DNA of 64,000 nucleotides from Ixodes scapularis (taxonomy: Eukaryota; Arthropoda; Arachnida; Ixodida; Ixodidae), in assembly GCF_016920785.2 (NCBI RefSeq), contig NW_024609846.1, positions 90,972,888-91,036,887 of the forward strand, in the 5' to 3' direction. The notes beneath the pieces were generated by a model that saw only the letters and a program-made list of their open reading frames with translations, searched no databases and was not told where the DNA came from. Of this stretch, positions 47,901 through 56,900 are shown in pieces. Made by a program: the position numbers and the translations under genes. Position 1 is the first letter of the stretch. Every line of letters begins with the position of its first letter.

Positions 47901-50900
47901 CTCGTTTGTGATGCCAGTCTAGGAGCCTTGACAGGTATTGACTATGCCTGGCGCGCCGCCGTCTACCACGAGAGACGGGGGGAGGAGAAACTCCCCTCTC
48001 CCTGGAACTCTCGTTTGAGTGTCCCCAGACGTCGCTATTATCCATTTACAGGATTATAGAAGAATAAAGGCGTTACTCAATGTTCGTACAAAAGCTGTTT
48101 TTCGGTTAGTTGCGGTGGCCCAATCGCTGGCGTGTTCGGAACGAGCCTCGCCGCAGCTTTGCTCGTTCCGAGACAATCTACGTCACGGTGGCGCCGGATG
48201 TCACGTGCTCTCCGCTGGCTGCTTTCCGAGCGCTTGCCAGAGTGGGATGTTTCTAACGAAAAATACAGCCATCAGGCTCAAAATACAAACGTGCGGTTGT
48301 CATTTAGGGATATTGTGGATCATACTCAGCTTATTTCTGAACACGACGGGTATATGTCAAACAGGGTTGGGCAGTATCGCGATACAAATGTATCGCGATA
48401 GTATTTCAGAAATACATTTTGTATCAGTATTTCTGTATCGCGATACCTTTTTTTCACCAGTATCTGTATTCCTGTATCGAAATACATTTTGAATGTTTCT
48501 TCATATCGCGATACAATCAAGGTGAAATGTATTTCGTTACATTTCTTGAGATATACACCCCCCCCCCCCCCAAAAAAAAAAAAAAAATCCGGTAGCGTTT
48601 TTATTTTTTTTATTTCTGAGGACATTAGGGTCAAGAAGATGCTGGGGCATTGTTACCATGCTGACCCAAGGTTCCTTCCGATTTTCCAAACTATTTTTCT
48701 ATGTGTCCTCTTCTCTCTTCTGAGAAGTGTTGCGTAGTCGGGGACTCTAACCAGGTAGAGTGCCAGGAGTGGAGTCAGAGCACCTTGTGCCGCAGGTCCT
48801 TTGGTAGGGGTTTCTTGAGTCATTGTTTGCTAGCATCCAAAGCCCGCTGCTAACCGTCTCTTTTGCCTTAGCATTCACAGTACACCCAGCCGGCAAAGCT
48901 GATTCACAGTCCATTGCAGCACGAAACCTGGCGGTGGTTGATTTGAAATAGTAGGATGACTCACGCAGTGAAGTTCAACACATATTTAAATGCGTCTGCG
49001 GCTGCGCCCGTAATGTTGCACGGCTCAGGGGTACGTCATCAGCCGATGTGAAAGTGACCCGCTGCTCTGGTGATCCGAAACCCAGGACGGAGGTCAGACG
49101 TGGCCTCGCTGTGCCGACCCAGAATTCGTACACCTGCGACTCGTCTCGAGCGCGCTGTTTCTCGGAGAGCTCGAACCTGTGCCGGAAATATCAGGTCGCA
49201 ATCCGCGAGGTCTCTATCTGGTGTATGCAAGACGAAACTTGAGGACTGCAATCCATTCGTCGGTGGGGGAGGTTTGGTAGAAAGGACCTTCACAACAGGG
49301 ATGCCACCGTATCGTTTTATCAACCGTAACAGAAGACCTGTGTTCCAGGATGCTTCAGGTGGCCCACTATTCTCGAAAATTCCAAATGACACTGCCTGCA
49401 TGATCTTCAACGAGGTAACCTACAACGAAAGCACGTATTGTCCTTTCGTACAACAGCGCGGTAAAGTTTCATGTTCAAGGCCACACCTACAGACAAAGAA
49501 TACCAGTTCATTCGGCCGTGACGTCATGTGATAAATGTTAACAGGGGCGTCCTTATTGGACAGGGGCATGGCGACATTTTAATGCAATTCAGGAAGACAC
49601 AAAAATTTATATAGCGGTCGAAGTCTTTTCGCATCCCTCGTCAGACAGACAGGATGTCAGGGAAGGGACCGCGGTCAGTCTTTGATGGAACGTTTCTTTG
49701 AGCCCACTGAAGACTACTCGTCGTCCGAAATCACTACCTTCAAGGCAAAGCGCCAAGCTTGCGGGAAAGTAATTCCAGAATCAAAAACTTCCACCTACAA
49801 CTTCAAGCTTCATCCCATTTGGCGTTTCAAACAAATTTGAAAAATGTATTGCACTATCAGTATTTCTGTATTTGTATTTCTGCCCTCCCTAAAATGTATT
49901 CCTGTATTTGTATTTCCAAATACTTTTGGCCTTTATTTAAAATGTACTTCCGATACGTATCGCGATACACTTTTACAGATATATTTCAGTATCAGTATTT
50001 TAGCTACTATTTTAATGTATCCCAGTATTTGTATTTCCAAATACATTTTTGAGTATTTCTGCCCAACCCTGATGTCAAATCTGTTGAAATAATCCTTTGA
50101 GCAGACGGGGACTATATAACAGATCAATCTCACCAGCCAATTTTTCTAGACCGCCGCTTCCGCAATGCATCCTGAAAATTTTACTGTTTGTGAAGGGTGC
50201 ATAAACCTCGCTGCGTCTCCGCGGCTCCCCGACCTCTGCCTCCAGCCTCCTGTGAGCTAAAGTTATCGTAGCGCCAAGCATGCGCCGAGCGCTCTCGGGA
50301 AAATCCGTCTACTAAATAGCTGCTATCAAATGTGCTAGTGTGTCAAAGGGTGCTTATTCAGGGCTCGAACCTAAAAAGTGCGTTTTTGTGTTCAGCATTT
50401 TCTTGTCTCAGTAAAATTTCAGAAAAATCGCTGATGTCGTCTTTGTGTTAACCCTGTCGCGTAGTGAACAGCTAGCGAATATTTTCTTGACGAATTCCTT
50501 TATTTTGCTCGTTTACAAATCATAGTTCACTTATTTTGTACCGATGTTCGCACAAAATCAAGAAGCCACGTATACACGAATATGAAATCCGACAGTGCAT
50601 CCTTGGCGCATTCAAAGCGCCTAGTGGTATTAGCGGGAAATGACATGCGCAAACGATGAGAACGTATGTTGTGAGGTTGCGTAGTTCGAGCTGTTTGAAT
50701 GAATTATCAGCTCTTACACTTTGCTGAAGTTTTGAGAATGGTGAAACAATGTGCACATTCTGTCACGCGAATAGACTTAACTTCGTTTTTTTGCAACTAT
50801 TGTACAGCTCACGTTGCTATTACATTTTATTTCTAGATGGTCCCATGAAGTGAGCAAAGTGTTTCCCGCTTATTCGTCTCTGGAAAATTCAGTTGGTAAA

Positions 50901-53900
50901 GTTTTTTATTTTCTTTTTTGCGTTTTAATGCTTGTAACAAGAATTATTATTTACTTCGCACTTTCCTTCATCAGTATTGACGGCGGTGACATTGCAACAC
51001 CCGTTCTACTCCTCTGGACTGCCATCGTGAGTTTAGATGAAAATGCTTTCAACAATCGTGCCTGGCTTGGCTACCCTAAAAATAACTAAATTGCATGATA
51101 TTAATATATATTTACCTTCAACGGCTACAGCTCTGTCAAAATGGGAACTCTGGGATTTATTTTAGGACACGAGCTCAATCACGGCTTTTTTTACCCAGGT
51201 TTGTAAATTAATAATACCTATTAGATAAATCTATTTTAAACTATAAATACTTTCTAGGAAATCATCACGACGGGAATGGAAACAAACGCGAATGGTGGAA
51301 TGAAAACACGACGCAGAATTTCACTCCCCTCAAAAGTTGTGTCGACAAACTGTATGATGGTCAGACGGAAGAAGAAACTGGCTTGAACGTAATATATTTT
51401 GCTTAGTTTATTTACATGCTTGTGAAATACCTAATATTTTTTGCATTTTTAACAGATTAGTGGATATGAAACACTTTACGAAAATATTGCCGATATTAAA
51501 GGCTTACAAACTGCATTTGAGGTGAGTATCAAGGTTAATAAAGCACGAGAATCAGAGTAGCACTACTGGAGAGTTAGTTTATGCTTTAGGTCTATACAGC
51601 GCGCAAACAAGTACAAAATTTGATTAAAAAAAAGTGAAAGCCGTTTACAATTCCCTGTAACGCCGAATTGGAGCGCAGCTCTTGAGGAGGAGGAGTGAAG
51701 GGTACTGAGGGGAGGGTAGACCCCTCCTCCTCCCCTCATTCTTTAATATGCTCCGGGGGGGCGGTCACGTGACCTCGGGGGGGGGGGGGGGGGTGTCACG
51801 TGACTTCGGGGAGGGGGGGTCACGTGACCTCAGAGGGGTCACATGACCTGGGGGTCACGTGGGGGTCACCTTGGGGTCACGTGAACTTGAGATGACCTTG
51901 GGAGGGGTCACGTGACCTTGGGGGTCACGTGACCTTGGGGAGGAGACCACCTGACCTCGGGGGTCACGTGACCTTAGAGGGGTCACGTGACTTGGGGGTC
52001 ACGTGACCTTCAAAGGGTCACGTGGGGTCTTGGGGTCACGTGACCTTGAGATGACCTTGGGAGGGGTCACGTGACCTTGAGGGGTCACGTGACCTTGGGA
52101 GTCACGTGGGGTCACGTGACCTTGAGATGACCTTGGGAGGGGTCACGTGACCTGGAGGGGTCACGTGACCTTGGGGGTCACGTGACCTTGGGATGACCTT
52201 GGTTACGCCGACGGCGACGCCGACGGCGACGGCGACGGCGACGCCGCTCAAGCCGGGAACGGGCCCCTAAGAGCTGCGCTCTAAAAAGTACCGTGGGGTA
52301 CCGAAAAGTAACTGAATGAACTTCGGTAGGGCGGGCTGTTCGTAGTACCATCATCCGCCGCCAGCAGCGCTTAGTGGCACCGTAAATTTTCCGATCAGCA
52401 TGGTCTGCAATAGTTCTACGCCATGTCGTGAATTTTATCCCCAAGCGCTTCAAAATCACTTCTCGTTTTATTCAATGTCTGCTTTGAAGGATCTCCGACA
52501 TTTACAAAACATTTTTTATTCAATAATTTTTTTTATAAGGGCGTACAGGAAATGTCACACGGGACGAGGTCCATTCAAAAAAAAAGAGGGCCGGGGGGGG
52601 GGGAAGAGGTGCTTTGTTATTTTTGTTCAAAAATTGCTGCACTGACAGAGCATGTGTGCTGGGGAATTGTCGTGATGGAACCACCACTTTCCCATTCCCC
52701 ACAAATCGTGGCATTTCCCCTCGCAAATTCCCTGAGCGTCGTTGGGTGTTCATCAATATTTCACCAGCCTTGAAGCGAGAAAACCACGCATATGCCTGCG
52801 ATTTCTTCATAGCATCTTCATTGAAAACTTGCTGAAGTATTACATGAATTTCCGCCGCCATTTTTCCTAAAAGAAAATAATAATTTTCACAGCCGCAAGG
52901 TGTTCATTCAAATCGGACATTGCAAAAAAAAAAAAAGTAGAAATCGTTTTAAAACTCTTGGGGAAAATATTTGCACCACGCTCCTAGAACTTTAACAAAC
53001 GACGCCGGTCGGCAAAATGACCCGGAAGGGGGAGAGCCGTGTATAGACATAGCCTCCTCTATACGGAGAAAGCCTGGCGCGTCGCGTGAAAAGACGGCCG
53101 CCGTAAATGGGAAAGGAGGGGCGGAGAAACGGGAGCGGAGAGGACCTTGCTCGCTAGCGCCACAAAAGAGCGAGTGGCCAAACGCAGAAACAATCTTTTT
53201 TTCTCTCTCTCTCTCTTTTCTTGTCGCTATCGTGGAGAGGAGAAACCCAACATCCACCCTTTCCCGATTCTCCCTGCGTCCTTTCGAATCGCCGCGCCCG
53301 TTTCTCCCGGAGTACAAAAACGACGGTGACGAAAACACAAAAACAAGCGTGGTTCGGGGAGCGGCCGCTCATGACCCAAGCGCTCGCTGTCTAGGTCTGC
53401 CCTTTCTGCTCTGCGCTACCATATTGGTCACCGTTCGGCGCGCTCCTCCTCTCCTTTTTCCTGCGGCCGCTCGCCCTATTGTTCCGTCGTCGATGTGCCA
53501 GGCTTTCTCCGTATAGAGGAGGCTATGGTATAGAGCAGGGTGCAAGATAGACAGGTGGGGAAACGAGAGCCAAATGAGCGACCGGATTGTGTCCCTCTCG
53601 GTTTTCCCTTTTTCTGTGGCGCCCTCTATGAGGAGCACCACGAACTCCAACTCCGGGTGGGCGACCGGTGGCGATCGGCTAGACTGACGGAGATGGTTTC
53701 TCGTGGATTTTAATAAAGGACAGTCGTGCTCGGTTTATTTTGCGCACTCTCCCAGAAAGGTTCATGCAAATCCGATTCCGATCTTTTTCCGTAAGCAGAC
53801 GAGTACACAATCCGGTCACGGCGCTGCGGTAGACTTCTATGGGCCGTTTCCCCACCTGTCTATCTTACACCCTGGTACAGAGTGAGTCTGGTCCATGGCA

Positions 53901-56900
53901 GTAGCCGGCGTGAGCCGGGATGGAGAGCCCCGGTTCCCGCCAGCGCCGCATATTCCCCCGTGATAAAGTTGCAAAGTTGAATGTGCTAAATTGGCGTAGC
54001 GCGGAGCAGTTTTTTTTTTGTTTTTTTTTTTCTGATGATGTTTGAAGTACAGGAATGTATAATTATAAGTTATAGGAGGGAAAAGGAAAGTTTCAAGGTG
54101 CTGAGTGCCTTTATTAAGCCAGGAAAGGTGACATTGACGAGAAACAATTTCTGTAACTTGAGGCGCAACTACGAATGTGGGGTTCGCGTTCGGGTTTGGG
54201 TCAAAACTCCCACGGAGCCGAATCCTTATTTTTTATCGTCCATTCCGTCGTGGCCGCGGCAGCGGTCGCCACCGCGAGTGCCGTCAAAAGAAAGCTTGAG
54301 TGCGTTCTGAATATCGCAGTAACAACAACGTCACGTATATTGCCCTTTCAGTTACGAAGATTCGCAGATTTCCACTCTTGTGTGCTGAAATGAAATGCTT
54401 GAATACATCCTTACCTAGAAATTGTGATTGGAGGGTACTTGTTATGCTCATTGCTTTCGCTAGGAGAACATTTGTGGCTAGTGTTTGGCCACAAGAGCTG
54501 TCAATCAACGCACCCAAGGTCATTGAAACAACTTCAGCCAACGAGGCACCCTTGTTTGCGCCCTGTTCTTACCAATTAATGACCATTTTCTTTACATATT
54601 GACCATTCTCTCTATAGCTTCTGCCGCTAAGCCCAGCTAGCGGCTGAAGCTGGTACGACGAATCGCCCGCCTTCAAGAAATTCATTCCGGTTACCAGGGA
54701 TGGGCAAAATACATGCAAATATGTATCGAAATACAAATACAAAATACTTCGTCAAAAATGTATTTAATTACAAATCTAATTAATTTTCCAAAAAAAGCAT
54801 TTAAATACAAGATACAAATACAACCAAATGTATTTGGTCTCCTATAAATACTTTTCCAAATACATTCCTCAAAATTTGCGTCAGCGACTTCAGGGCAGCT
54901 GCAACGGGTTTCTGGGCATCGCATTTTAATTTTGCATTGTACACTCGGGAGTTAGTGCGCGAGGCTCTAGTAACGTAAGAGAATTATAATCACAAAAAAA
55001 AAATGTAATCAGCTTGGACGTAATAGTTGAAAAAAGTACAGAGCTTCAATCAGTTTTTTTTTTTTGTCGATTACATTTTGGCATAGACCAACAAAGAAGC
55101 GAGACGACCAAGACGCGCACCACTAGCTAGAGAATTTTTTATTGTTGCGACTCGCACCAGTTACGAAAATCTGGACGACCCGTGCATTTAGAATGTTCCA
55201 GGCAAAAATATGGAGGGAAATCAGGCTGGAAAGCATCACAAGTTGTCACAGGCACGTATTTTGCCAGTCTACCTGTGAACGTCGATTTCGTCACTATTCT
55301 TGCCCTAGCACCGTAATCACAAAGTCACTAAACGCTTGTGCTTGACTGAGAGACACTGCATTCGGTGCAGAACGTAGTTTTCTTCCTGCTCTGGACAGTG
55401 AAAATAAATTTCGCCCTCAAAATTGTATTTAATTACAATTGTATTTGAAATACCCACGTTATAGTATTTAAATACGCAGGTCAAATACATTACCCCATTT
55501 GTAATTAAATACAAATGCAAAATACACGAAGTATTTAAAATACGTATTTCAAATACTTGTATTTGAAATACTGCCCATCCCTGCCGGTTACTTTTGGATC
55601 CCCTCTCGTAGAATAGGATGCTAGTAACTCAGAAGAAATCATTGATATAAAGAAATCAGATAATTATACACCCATGTGGCCAGCAGCGTAGACTTTCCAT
55701 TTTCCCGGGAAAGGGGGGGGGGGGGAAGGCTGAGTTCTCCCGATTTGGGGGGGGGGGGGGGGGGGGTTGCAGCGTGCAGCGCGTTACCTTCTCGACAGAA
55801 CTGGAGATTGAAGCTAACGAAAACACGCTGTTATTCCATTTCCCATGTATTTTGTCAATCAAGGCAACGTAGGCGTTATTTCGTTGACATGCCGCTACTA
55901 GAAGCTCGTTACATGGCACGTAAACAGCGTCTCGGTAAGGATGATGGCCCGGGCCCGGTGGGGGGGGGGGGGGGGGGGGGGGGGGGGCTTGCCCCTCTTG
56001 GCTTTTACCAGGTGGGGCACGAGCCCCGATGCTCCCCCCCCCCCCCCCCCAGAATCTACACCAATGCATGTGACGATATCATTGTAAGCGTGTCATCAAC
56101 CGTAGAAATGTGCGGTTTGAAAAAAGTCATCCTAATTTTAAAGGCATCATTATTATTGTGGTGGAAGAGTACAATCAAAATAGCCCAAAAATGATTGGGT
56201 AAGCAGCCTTTTTAAAAGAAAAGCAGAGAGGGTAAGATAACTGCCTCAGCTAAATATCTTATTCGTAAAAAAGTGGTACTGCGTTTTGGGGCACGTGCTC
56301 GTTATTCCGTTATAAGTGTTCACATAGTTGTTTCCTCAGTAAATATTAAATTGAGAGTTGAGTGCTTTCCTTGTCTACCGCTCCTTGCTTGTCTTTGTCT
56401 TTTTAGAGCGTCGTGAACATTAATCTTAAAAATTCCGAGTATAAAATAAATCTGACAGCTTTTCGTACACTCCTGAACTAACAGTTATTTGTTTCCGCAG
56501 GCTCATAAGAAACTGTTGACGCAGCACCCCTCCACGCCGCAGCGCTTGCCATGCATGACTGAGTTTAATGCTGACCAGTTGTTTTTTATATCACTGGCAT
56601 ATGTGAGTATTTTCTCCATAAATATGAAATTAAAAGTGAAAGCTTTGTTTTCATCACCGGGCCATTTGCGCATGTGCATTTTCTATGAAAGGAGTGATAT
56701 CATGTTAAACAACCGCGAAGGTCAACCTGTGTGCGAGAAGGTGTAGGTTGAAAGTATTGGTAGCATCACCGATCTTCTAGTTAACTGAAAGGAGATTGCC
56801 GTTTGTTGCCATTGTCGTACTTGACGAGACGTTTGTTTTATGACTATGAAAGCATGGGGGAGCTGACTGGCACACACTATTTGTATAATAGACGGATGAT

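Larger units (their letters stand above)
34518..50836 (+). other. M13 intron 6, 16.3 kb, transposon-rich
   Basis: The donor GTAACT at 34518 and the acceptor TTTCTAG at 50830-50836 bracket the Penelope-like elements, the TA-flanked element, foldbacks and a hAT-type element listed separately. In the stretches 34518-35243, 39376-40784, 44884-46000, 47530-48353 and 50080-50836 I see no gene. A 184-codon frame at 45197-45751 runs through a poly-A tract and is not credible. Confidence 0.6.

Noticed and set aside
52971..53516. 181-codon plus frame
   Set aside because: It lies inside an inverted-repeat element (53041-53534), has low-complexity composition and a long overlapping minus frame, and no domain.
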